Source of the DNA: Beroe ovata | Lineage: Eukaryota > Ctenophora > Nuda > Beroida > Beroidae | DNA: 24,998 bases | Direction of reading: 5' to 3' | NCBI GenBank assembly: GCA_946803715.1 | Contig: CAMPET010000006.1 | Location: 317,198 to 342,195 of the forward strand | Shown: positions 12,354 through 21,800 of the stretch, piece after piece | Layout: the number at the start of each line of letters is the position of its first letter | Position numbering within the stretch: position 1 is the first letter of the stretch | Notes under the pieces: generated by a model | The model's database searches: none | Told to the model about the DNA's origin: nothing | Seen by the model: the letters and a program-made list of their open reading frames with translations, nothing else | Position numbers and translations under genes: made by a program

Positions 12354-12615
12354 TTTTTCCAAAACCAAATAGGATTTGGTTGTTTCTGTTCGCGGCATCT
12401 GGCGTTCTTTATTCTAAACTGTATGATATGAAAAAGAACGCGGCATATTTGACAGACTGCCGCCACATCACGTGTAGAAACACTGCAGCTTTTTCTAGCG
12501 ATGTGGCGGCAGTCTGTCAAATATGCCGCGTTCTTTTTCATATCATACAGTTTAGAATAAAGAACGCCAGATGCCGCGAACAGAAACAACCAAATCCTAT
12601 TTGGTTTTGGAAAAA
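12354..12615. mobile_element. Foldback/MITE-like element: perfect 116 bp inverted repeats around a 30 bp loop
   Basis: Left arm 12354-12469 and right arm 12500-12615 are exact reverse complements over all 116 bases, checked base by base; the spacer 12470-12499 is unique. Each arm carries nested structure: GCGTTCTTT (12402) against AAAGAACGC (12433), CGCGGCAT twice, and a terminal mini-hairpin AACCAAAT-CCT-ATTTGGTT. No coding capacity: the open frames on the two strands are mirror images of one another. The right flank runs into the N gap after four bases, so target-site duplications cannot be read. A homologous half copy lies at 4046-4157, which makes it a dispersed family rather than a one-off palindrome. 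Confidence 0.8.
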
Positions 12616-12619
12616 ATAT

Positions 12620-13499
12620 NNNNNNNNNNNNNNNNNNNNNNNNNNNNNNNNNNNNNNNNNNNNNNNNNNNNNNNNNNNNNNNNNNNNNNNNNNNNNNNNN
12701 NNNNNNNNNNNNNNNNNNNNNNNNNNNNNNNNNNNNNNNNNNNNNNNNNNNNNNNNNNNNNNNNNNNNNNNNNNNNNNNNNNNNNNNNNNNNNNNNNNNN
12801 NNNNNNNNNNNNNNNNNNNNNNNNNNNNNNNNNNNNNNNNNNNNNNNNNNNNNNNNNNNNNNNNNNNNNNNNNNNNNNNNNNNNNNNNNNNNNNNNNNNN
12901 NNNNNNNNNNNNNNNNNNNNNNNNNNNNNNNNNNNNNNNNNNNNNNNNNNNNNNNNNNNNNNNNNNNNNNNNNNNNNNNNNNNNNNNNNNNNNNNNNNNN
13001 NNNNNNNNNNNNNNNNNNNNNNNNNNNNNNNNNNNNNNNNNNNNNNNNNNNNNNNNNNNNNNNNNNNNNNNNNNNNNNNNNNNNNNNNNNNNNNNNNNNN
13101 NNNNNNNNNNNNNNNNNNNNNNNNNNNNNNNNNNNNNNNNNNNNNNNNNNNNNNNNNNNNNNNNNNNNNNNNNNNNNNNNNNNNNNNNNNNNNNNNNNNN
13201 NNNNNNNNNNNNNNNNNNNNNNNNNNNNNNNNNNNNNNNNNNNNNNNNNNNNNNNNNNNNNNNNNNNNNNNNNNNNNNNNNNNNNNNNNNNNNNNNNNNN
13301 NNNNNNNNNNNNNNNNNNNNNNNNNNNNNNNNNNNNNNNNNNNNNNNNNNNNNNNNNNNNNNNNNNNNNNNNNNNNNNNNNNNNNNNNNNNNNNNNNNNN
13401 NNNNNNNNNNNNNNNNNNNNNNNNNNNNNNNNNNNNNNNNNNNNNNNNNNNNNNNNNNNNNNNNNNNNNNNNNNNNNNNNNNNNNNNNNNNNNNNNNNN
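12620..13499. other. Assembly gap, 880 N
   Basis: Unknown bases. The gap starts four bases after the right arm of the perfect palindrome, so long frames drawn through it are artefacts. Confidence 0.99.
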
Positions 13500-13810
13500 A
13501 TTAAAGCAACGCGACAAGCTAACTCTCTGAGTGCATAGATTGACAGACACCGATCGATCGCTGACGCACTGACGTTGCATGTTTAAATGATCGATCGACA
13601 TGAATTCGTGCTTCATATATGGACGATTGTGGTCAGGCTGCGCGCGCGCACAGCATGGTAAAATACGCGACGAGCGCGAAATAAAAGAGCGGGAATGAAG
13701 TATGAAAACTGACCACGCGGCCGACGTATATGCAGTTGCGACAGTGTGACAGCGTGACATGGCACATAGGCACATACAAATTTCTTAAGTAATCGATATA
13801 GCTAATGCAA
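13500..13810. other. No gene seen, CpG-rich patch
   Basis: CGATCGATCG at 13551 and GATCGATCGA at 13589, then a CGCGCGCGC run at about 13640 and GCGCGAAA (E2F-like) at 13674. Possibly promoter-like, but no transcript is attached. Confidence 0.4.
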
Positions 13811-13971
13811 ATGGAGAATGGCATTCTTGGGGAGGGTTCCCAAATTCTATCAGTCACGTGACAGCAATTGACCAATGAGAACACAGATACAACCAATGAA
13901 AATCTAGGAACATTGTCACGTCACAATCATATGGGACCCTTCCCCATTTCCCCAAGAATACCATTCTCTAT
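13811..13971. mobile_element. Short (161 bp) MITE-like element with CCAAT and CACGTG boxes inside
   Basis: Terminal repeats 13811-13833 and 13949-13971 match as an inverted pair in 21 of 23 positions (core GAGAATGG.ATTCTTGGGGA). A second inner pair, GGGTTCCCA (13834) against TGGGACCC (13932), extends the symmetry. The interior has GTCACGTGAC at 13853, CCAAT at 13872 and 13893, and GTCACGTCAC. No convincing target-site duplication. Only one copy is in the window, so a diverged palindromic promoter remains possible. Confidence 0.55.
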
Positions 13972-14425
13972 TGTTCATTCCCATTTCACAGGAGAAAATA
14001 CAGTGAACTACCCGTAGCTCTACGCACCCTATGGATCAAATGGAATATTCTAGTTTCTACTCACCATGTTTTCATCAGATTTCCAGATGCTTCAGCCTCA
14101 TAAGCAGCATCAAGGATACTCTTAACACTTGCCATACGCCGATGCCCTGCAATTTTTTTGCTTACTTTAGTTGCAATTCTATTCAAGTAATCAAGCTAGT
14201 GACGGGTAAGGGGGTGTGATTCATACGTTTTCACCCTAGACTTCGCTGCAATGGCCAATAGCCAAAAAAGCGCGAAGCTGCGAATCAGATTCGGCGGCAA
14301 TTTTGTGGAAATTGGCGGAAATTTTTGGTGCATTGAGTGAGAAAGACTAAACAAAATGTTTCAATACGAGACAGTGCAAGTTTGAGGCTCAGGCTGTTTT
14401 TATCATATTGACTGCAATAAACTTG

Positions 14426-14782
14426 GGGGCCATCCATAAATTACGTTCGCATTTTCCCCTGATTTTTGGACCCCCTCCCCCTCTATGTTCGCTCTTGTTA
14501 AAAATTTGATAACCACCCCTCCCTCCCCCCTTTGTAACGTTGGCATTTCCAATTTCAGACTTCATCCATCGTATTCGCTCCAATTACACATAGGAAGCTA
14601 TGCACATACTCATATACTCATATAGTGTAAGATCCTACACTGTAGCTACACTGTAAAACTGATACATGTATGATTTGAACAGTGAACAGGCCCCCAAATT
14701 TGAAATTTGTTAACTTAGGGACATGAAAGTCATATTCTGAACTCCCTCCCCTATTTTGCGAACGTAATTTATGGATGGCCCC
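14426..14782. mobile_element. MITE with perfect 26 bp terminal inverted repeats
   Basis: Left terminus 14426-14451, starting GGGGCCATCCATAAATTACG, is the exact reverse complement of 14757-14782. The interior is non-coding, with C-rich blocks (about 14470-14530 and 14741-14752) and a central AGTGTA/TACACT hairpin near 14624-14641. From memory, elements with GGGGCC(A/G)TCCATAAATTACG-type ends and C-rich subterminal blocks recur in many invertebrate genomes; no database was consulted. No transposase is present, so it is non-autonomous. I could not settle a target-site duplication. Confidence 0.8.
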
Positions 14783-14806
14783 TTATATGTACAGTGCTAG
14801 GCTACA

Positions 14807-15007
14807 TCGACGGAACTCTTGATAGGATAAGACCGTGCAAAGTCTAGAGTTTCATGGCAATTTTTTCTTGCTTCTGGGGAGTGGGGCTACTGCCCCCAGA
14901 TCCCTGCTGTTTTGGTGTAGATGACAGCAATGAACTTGAATGAACCGATGGAACTGTTGATTGATGATACTGTGCAAAATCTGAAGTTTCCTGGCATTTT
15001 GTTCCAG
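14807..15007. repeat. Diverged direct duplication, period about 138 bp
   Basis: 14807-14870 and 14945-15007 align with roughly three quarters identity and at least one indel. Shared words include GGAACT.TTG, GTGCAAA.TCT and GTTTC.TGGCA. Confidence 0.6.
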
Positions 15008-15029
15008 TATGAGGATCTGGCTTCTTAAT

Positions 15030-16140
15030 ATTGACTGCACTTCGACATACAATTTCATGCCTCAGATTTACGAAAATGAAAAACACTTCTTATAAGTAGT
15101 AAGTATATTGAACGTACCTCATGATTTACTAGAGTCATTTTCTATGAATGTAGCTAAGTGAACTGCTAGTTTGGTTCAGCACTACAAAACAAAGACAGTG
15201 GATAGTGGTGGCAATGGAGGTTCGATTCTACATACTTTCGCTTCTCATGCCCATAGTTGTGACCTTTGTTGCCACTCCGTCACTGAAAAAGCTCGCTTCA
15301 CTTGACATATCGTGTTACTGTCGCAATAATTGAATTAGAAATTGATTAGCACACAAATAGATATGCGGCAAAAGTATAACTTCAGTGACGTTTGCTCTTC
15401 TAGGTTCTGTATCATACTATGATGGTATGATACAGTAGGTACCTTGGATGATACTATCATAGTTCTTGATAGCCGATCCGCACCCAGTTAAAACCTATGG
15501 TTTTTAGTGCATGGGTAGTACCTACTGGACTTATATATAGTCTACTATGGATTATCCGATGTATAATTTTGGATGATGAACTTGTGCTTTCAGTGATTAC
15601 TATCTTACCATACATGCATACCTATACTAAGTGAAGAAGCATCATAAAACTGATTGAATTATATTACCTCATTCTATTAATTTTTATGGTCTTTCAAGAT
15701 GCTTTTTGTATTTCCAAGAGTAAGATATTGCCAGTTATGATCAAATGAATGGTCATCGTCAGTCTGCCTGTGGTCTGTCTACGGAGGCACTCTTGAATAC
15801 TATATCAGATTGAAAATAAACTGCGTATTTTGGCTATTATGGGGGTTGGTCTAGATTTATTTTTGGGTGTCCAGTTACTGACATGGTGCTATCTGGTGGG
15901 TGGGTGGGTGGTTTGGACTTTTGACCAGATGCCGTCCAGCCACTTACTGCCAAACCCCCCACTCAAACTCTCAATGCACATTATTGACGACCCGAATTTT
16001 GGTTTGGTGGAAATTTTGAAATTTTTGGATATGGGTGCAATGGGCAGCTCCTCATTTAAAAAAACCCTCCCGCAGAGTTTCCTGTACGCTCGGCTGAATG
16101 AACCATCAGGCTGCATAGGTTTGAGTTAAATGCCTCACCC
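15030..16140. other. No gene seen
   Basis: Includes a 99-codon plus-strand frame (15830-16129), overlapped on the other strand by a 75-codon frame. Neither resembles a known family; a GGGT run at 15896-15911 contributes. Confidence 0.5.
15407..15435. repeat. Short inverted repeat
   Basis: CTGTATCATA and TATGATACAG form a 10 bp stem with a 9 nt loop; further ATGATAC/ATCATAG words follow to about 15472. Confidence 0.75.
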
Positions 16141-16171
16141 TCAGCTGAGTACTACTACTGAGTACTGAGTA

Positions 16172-16250
16172 GTGAGGTGAACAGGATTCAAACTTGCAAT
16201 CTCTCGAGCCCATACCACTAAGCCATATCACTAAGCCACTCACCCAACCA
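16172..16250 (-). mobile_element. tRNA-derived SINE head or tRNA pseudogene with a duplicated A-box
   Basis: On the minus strand TGGCTTAGTGG (16225-16215), a good RNA polymerase III A-box, is followed by GTTTGAATCC (16193-16184), a near-consensus B-box with the T-loop signature. A second A-box-like TGGCTTAGTGA lies 13 bp further upstream (16238-16228), apparently a tandem duplication. The B-box side continues into a CACCTCAC end that can pair with GTGAG at the other end. T-stem pairing is imperfect and no CCA or intact cloverleaf is seen, so a functional tRNA is unlikely. The SINE tail could not be delimited. Confidence 0.5.
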
Positions 16251-16857
16251 GTCCGGAACAGTTGGGAACAGATTTTATCACATAGTTTGTAATACCCCTT
16301 AATACAACAACGATAATCCATATTCCATAGATGGGGAAGCTGGTATGAAATAATGGGCTGAGTCTCGAAGGCTAAATCACTCATGGGGTAAGGGTTTCAG
16401 TCAAGGAAAGCGTTAGATAACCTAACCCTTTCCTAACTTAGCTTACAAGGAAGTTCAAAGAAGAGGACAAGAGGTTAGTCTCAAGGGCCGGATGAGGAGG
16501 TTGGGGCTAAACTGCGGAGAAAGTTCAACCTTAAAGAGCGGAGGTCCCCTTGTGCTCCTAGATTTAATAAAGTGTTGGCAAAATTGCAATCCAATTATTA
16601 CCCATTCCCTTATGGTAGGAAAAGTTAAGGGTGAAAGCAGGGGTCTGGGGTCCAACACAGTATTTTGCATGTTCATTTTAAGGTTTAATTTAATTTCAGT
16701 CAAATTTCATGAAGGTTGGATCAAAATTAGGTTTTGATAAATTGAACCTCTGATTTAATCCTAAATTACATCTTTTATTCAGCAATATCCATTATTTAGA
16801 GGGGTGCCCAATCAACCCTTAGGACTGGAGCAAAGGTTAGGTACTAAATAAAATAAA

Positions 16858-16901
16858 TACTATACAGGTACTATACAGGTACTATAGAGGTACTATACAG
16901 C
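16858..16901. repeat. Tandem repeat, four 11 bp units
   Basis: TACTATACAGG four times; unit 3 has one substitution and unit 4 ends in C. Confidence 0.9.
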
Positions 16902-17032
16902 CTGTTGACAATATATCAAGGTTACAAAGGGTCTACAACATCTAAAAAGGGCTCTTACCATGTTTTGTAGAGATCTTCAACTGCCTTGTAAAGTTCAACT
17001 GCCTTGTAAGATTTCACAATTATCACTGTACA

Positions 17033-17054
17033 AATTGAATTGAATTGAATTGAA
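17033..17054. repeat. AATTG pentanucleotide microsatellite
   Basis: Four exact AATTG units and a partial fifth. Confidence 0.85.
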
Positions 17055-17357
17055 TACAATATACATTTGCTTCAAGTATATCTTAGTTGCAGTAGGTTCC
17101 TCAACACAAAAAACATTGGGCAGGGAGTCGAGTTATCCCGTAATCAATAACTTGCTAAGGAATCAAGATAAGATAATAATTCATGGCATCAAACCATCAC
17201 ACGTTTCGAAATAAATATTCAATGAAGCAATTTATTCAATTAGCAACATGCGAAGCGGCTTGCGTCAGCTAAGAATAAGTTTTATCGAAGGCCGAAGCAG
17301 TGGACAAATAAAATTCGGCAAGATCATCAAGAACAAGCTTACGATATTTTTGATAAA

Positions 17358-17458
17358 GTCTATCATGATGATATTTGTCGATCGATGATAGACCCTGTCG
17401 AGAATTTCGTTTTGCGCGCGCGCGGCGCAAACTTATTCTCAGTCTGAGAATCTCAGAC
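17358..17458. repeat. Cluster of three short palindromes around a CGCGCG tract
   Basis: GTCTATCAT/ATGATAGAC (17358-17366 with 17385-17393), ATTCTCAG/CTGAGAAT (17435-17451) and the overlapping GTCTGAG/CTCAGAC (17442-17458). Confidence 0.75.
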
Positions 17459-17704
17459 TTGCATCGCGGCTTGCATCAGCAGTCTAGCATTGCCAGACAA
17501 GATGATATGATTAAGATTCATTGATCGAAAAGCAGCGCCGCGCGGCTAATAATTTCATTGAATATTGTGATCCTTGCGCTGCATGACCCAAATATTCCGC
17601 GCGCAGTGTGTGTTTTTGTGATTTTTACTTCATTTCAGAATTCCAGATCTAGAATAAAATAAGGGGCACGCAACATGTGCTCAAACATTATTAATATGAT
17701 GGCG
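17400..17704 (+). promoter_or_regulatory. Candidate SFSWAP promoter and 5' region, CpG-rich
   Basis: CGCG-rich blocks at 17414-17428, 17534-17545 and 17597-17604 stand out from AT-rich surroundings about 1 kb before the start codon. A donor-like GGCG|GTGAGC at 17704 could end an untranslated exon spliced to 18664, but ATGs just before it would open a frame overlapping the main start, so the TSS and exon 1 stay unplaced. Confidence 0.25.
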
Positions 17705-17759
17705 GTGAGCATGAGTTTTAAGTCCACTAGTGATAGATAATGCAAAATTTTCATTATTT

Positions 17760-17816
17760 ATGTTATCTTAATATCTTATCTATTTATGCTGTCTATCTTA
17801 TCTATCTTATCTTATG
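17760..17816. repeat. TATCTTA-type low-complexity repeat
   Basis: Irregular TATCTTA/CTATCTTAT units, pyrimidine-rich on the plus strand, upstream of the SFSWAP coding region. Confidence 0.7.
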
Positions 17817-18663
17817 TGTTGGATTGAAATTTAAATTTGGCTGGACAATCAATTTACAAGCTCAGCTGATCATGGGTTACTCAAAGAATCAGTAAATTGA
17901 TATTCTGCTGTTTTTGTAATTTAACTCTATAACACCATTGAAGATTCCCTTAATTCTTTTCTATGTAATCATTTCTACCTATTTCAGGGTTCATGATGAT
18001 GGGTGGGACTTGATACCTGAATATCAACACTCTTGATATCAGCTGTGAAATAATGTAGCAAAAGTACCTGCTTCAAGCCCCAGTAACAGTTGTATATTTC
18101 AGTTCTTCAATTTGATGAGAGATGATATGATTAAATGCAGGACTCAATTGTATCTAAACTGTTAAAACAGTCCTTATTTTAAGAACAAGACTGAGCCACC
18201 ATTTCTCATATTTGATTATTTGTTTACTCCTTAAACCTAATGAACTGAATGTTGTAAATTTTTGCTTTTCACAATTCATCAAGTTCAGTATGAAATACTT
18301 TCAAATCCAGTTAGATTGATGTGAAGTGGGATATTTTTGTATTATTTGGAAAATTAAATGAATCAATGTCAATCATCTGTTTCAAGTAGTATTTAGGCTA
18401 CTTGCTAAGACATTGTGGTTTGTGCAACAGTAACTGAATTGATATTCAATAGAATGAATTTTCCTTGAAGGAATGTTCAGTTCACTTCATTCAAGTTGAT
18501 AAATAGTTGACTAGACACCAGTTTCCTGAGTTGGAAGCTTTCACTTTTGAAGTCTTAACATGTATAATTTTCAAGTCAGCTCATAGAATGCCCTTGTTCT
18601 TATGCACTATGCAGTCATCATAAACAGTTATCTCCTCTACCTTTTATCTTCATCCCTGCTCAG
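17817..18663. other. Likely first intron of SFSWAP, or 5' flank
   Basis: AT-rich and stop-dense. Acceptor-like CTATTTCAG at 17988 and ATTTCAG near 18101 could mark alternative 5' UTR exons, but there is no sequence support for them. Confidence 0.35.
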
Positions 18664-18820
18664 GTTCATTCAAATGATACACTATGTCCCATTCCAAAAC
18701 TCAATTTGAGCTTAATGGGTCACAATGTATACTGCATGCAGACCCAGAATCTGCTACTTCAGTCAATGAGGGGGTCACTCTCATACCTTGGATGGGGGAT
18801 AATAAGAACCTGATTGACAG
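18664..18820 (+). CDS. SFSWAP: SFSWAP first coding exon (20 nt of 5' UTR plus aa 1-45)
   Basis: A pyrimidine-rich tract ending CTGCTCAG at 18663 looks like an acceptor, so at least one untranslated exon should lie upstream. In the reading frame of the protein a TGA at 18675-18677 precedes ATG 18684, which excludes an upstream start within this exon. It encodes the first half of the SWAP N-terminal region, ending LIPWMGDNKNLIDR, the segment best conserved between SWAP proteins. The donor is ACAG|GTAATC, phase 2. Confidence covers the coding part; the exon's 5' edge is less sure. Confidence 0.8.
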
Positions 18821-21800
18821 GTAATCAGTAATTTGTATATAAAATTCTTTATGTCTCAGTAATGTATTAACTGTGCACTTCTAACATTGTACCAGGATAG
18901 ACTGATGCAATACGGAACTTACTCTAATATCCTGCATTGTTTTGAAGTATGAACTATAAATAGTAAGTCTTCATTTAATGTGCCACAAGTTGAGAATTGC
19001 TATATTATCTGCATTGGAAAATGAATCGGCAATTAAACCAAGAACTGGCACGAACGTGGTTTGTTTTGACTAACACAATATATTTAACCTGTAGTGTAGC
19101 ACCACGAAACAAGTAAAAAGCCATAAAAACTTTTTAAATTCTAGTGTTTGAAGTTTAAATACATCAGGTACGATGTCAGGGGACATCTTTACTCGGAGTC
19201 AGATTTTGCACTACGGAAAACCCCAACAGATGTCGATCCAGAAGAGGAAAAATTAGAGCTTTCATTAGATAAAGAACGTTACATGTTTCTTACAGTTGAT
19301 GAATTGGAGTTCGAAGCTTATCTTGGTATTAAGGAATGCTGTCATTTAAGTCTCGTGACGTTTCCATCCGATTGAATGCTTTTGAAACTCGAAAATCGAA
19401 GCTTCTTACATATTCTCTGAGAGAATTGCTCATGGAATCTAAGGTTTTTTCCTTTTTCAGAGGAAGAAGAGAAGCGCTTCAACAGTAAGAAGGAAGCTGG
19501 TGGTTCGTATCTACAGCTAGGTTTCAGTTACTCGGGGCAAGCTCCTGAAGAGGCTGAGACTCGACCAGTTCCCACTGTATCAGAGGAAGTGTATGTACCG
19601 GATAAAGTGCTCGAAGTACCTGACTCCATGGTTACAGTGAGTATTTGTATAGTTGTGGAGCTAATCATGCTGTCAATGATTCACAATACTGTGTTTCTAG
19701 CGCCCATTTTCGCCAGCCTCAGACACTGAAGCATTATAAGATCATTGAAAAGACTGCAGCCTTCCTCAGCACACAGAATCTCCAAACGGAACTTGTTATC
19801 CGTACAAAACAGAAGGATAATCCACAATTCCAGTAAGTCATTCCATGAGTTTTGCCTCATTTAACTCTTGCCCAACCCTTTCACTGGGTATGATGGTGGT
19901 AATACGTAATTTCATCACACCTCACAGTTTTCTCGAGCCAGATCACGAACTCAACCCATTCTACAAGCACGTACTGGGTGCTTTAAAACGGAAGATTATA
20001 GTAGTGAAAAGCGAGCCCAAAACAAAGCCTGCTCCTAAACCAGCAACACAAGTCGCTTCTCAGATGCCGAGCGTTGCTGCTGAGCAACATCAGCAAATGT
20101 TGCTCGCTCAGCAACAATTGCTACTTCAACAACAACAGCAGATGATACTTGCACAGCAACAACAACAGGAGTTGGAGCGACAGAGACTCATCTCACAGCA
20201 GCAGCAGCAACAGCAAAATGACAGGGGCCAGTGGAGTAAGATGGGCGGTGAAGTGTTGCACTCGGGCGAAGCTAAGAAAGGTTTTGCCTCATTTCAACTT
20301 TCCTTCCACCCTAAGATATATTTGTTTCACCTGAACCTTACTTTCATTGCCTCTCATATTGTGCTCAGGGGTGGGTAGCAGTTTGGCAGCACTCTCCGCT
20401 TACGGCGCTGCCAGTGATTCAGACGACTCATCCGATTCAGAGGGAGAAAATGGCACACCCAGTCTCTCAAACATGTTCAACAACATGAGCACACCCATTC
20501 CTGTGCCACCAGGCACCAGTCCTGGTGAGCACAATATGCACATTGCGCACCTCTCGGCTCTCAATTTGCTTGTGATTTGTGTATTTCAAAATCTACAACC
20601 CTTATACGTATGACCATTTCAATCCCGTCTCTCCCCCAGAAGTTATCCAGTTTCTGGTGATGTCAGGATTTGTGGCATTGCCGCCCCCGGCTCCCGGCCT
20701 CCCGCAACTGTTGGTGCCACCCGCCGGTTACGAGGGTTTCACACTCCCTACTGCGCCACCGCCACCCCCTCCTGATGAGGAGTTAGTAGAATATCTCCGT
20801 TAATTCCACCTCATTAATTCCACCTCATTAATTCCTTGAATATATTAATTTCTTCAATACATTAATTTCTTGAATATAATTCTGTCTCATTCCACAGAGT
20901 GCGGTTAACAGCGGCGGAAGGGAATATCGACATTGGACGCCCTCCCTCGCCGTCTCCCGAACAAAAGGGAATCATCACCAAACTCGCAGAGTATGTCGTG
21001 AAGAACGGAGACTCCTTCGAGCGGAAAGTCCTGCAGAAACAAGACTCACGATTTTCATTCGTCAATCCTGACGATGAACACCACAGCTACTACCAGTACC
21101 TCATCCAGAAATTCCGGAATAAGAGGGTTAAGCTGAATGTTGCTCCGATAAAAATCACGCCGAAAACACGGCAGCTCCTCGCCTCCTCAGCGGTGGATAA
21201 CGAGGCTTTCAATCAGACTTCTTCTGAAGATGAAGAGGAATATGGAGAGGAGGGGAACGAGGAAGAGGCTGAGGATCAAGAACACTCCGAGACAAATCAC
21301 GGTACCAGCCAATCCTCAAGTTACGGAACATTGCCGAGCTCCCAATCCGAAATGGTGTCATCCTCACTTTCTCAGACATCTTCCCCTCAACCGGAATCCC
21401 TATCTCAACCTCTTTCTGAATCAACCCCGCACCAAAACAGTGATATCTCAGAGTCATCACCGATTTCAGTGTTACCAGGTCCTCAATCCCAAACTGAAGG
21501 GCAACTAGGTCATAATATCAACTCTGATACCAGCTCTCAACCACACGAATCAGCACAATCTCCTCTTCTTTGTACGCAAATCGAAGCCGATCCCATGCAC
21601 CAGGAAACTGTTGTAGCCGAGGTGGAGTCTAACTCTCCACACCCTCTAGACAGTAATCATGGCTCACCACTAAAACACTCAACTCCTGGCACACCCGTGT
21701 ACACAAACGAGACATCGGGACGCACTCCCTCTCCAACCCGCACTCCCACTGATGACCGCACCCAAACTCCCGAGATACAGGCATCCCATCGCTCCCCAGA

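Larger units (their letters stand above)
16251..17357. other. No gene seen beyond two short tandem repeats
   Basis: Opposing frames of about 81 codons at 16455-16737 are unrecognised. An older repeat is possible but could not be delimited. Confidence 0.5.

Noticed and set aside
12380-13775. Long open frames (over 300 codons) on both strands
   Set aside because: They run through the 880 N gap; the readable parts are the two mirror-image arms of the palindrome.
15219-15229. GGTTCGATTCT as a tRNA B-box
   Set aside because: No A-box at proper spacing and no cloverleaf can be drawn.
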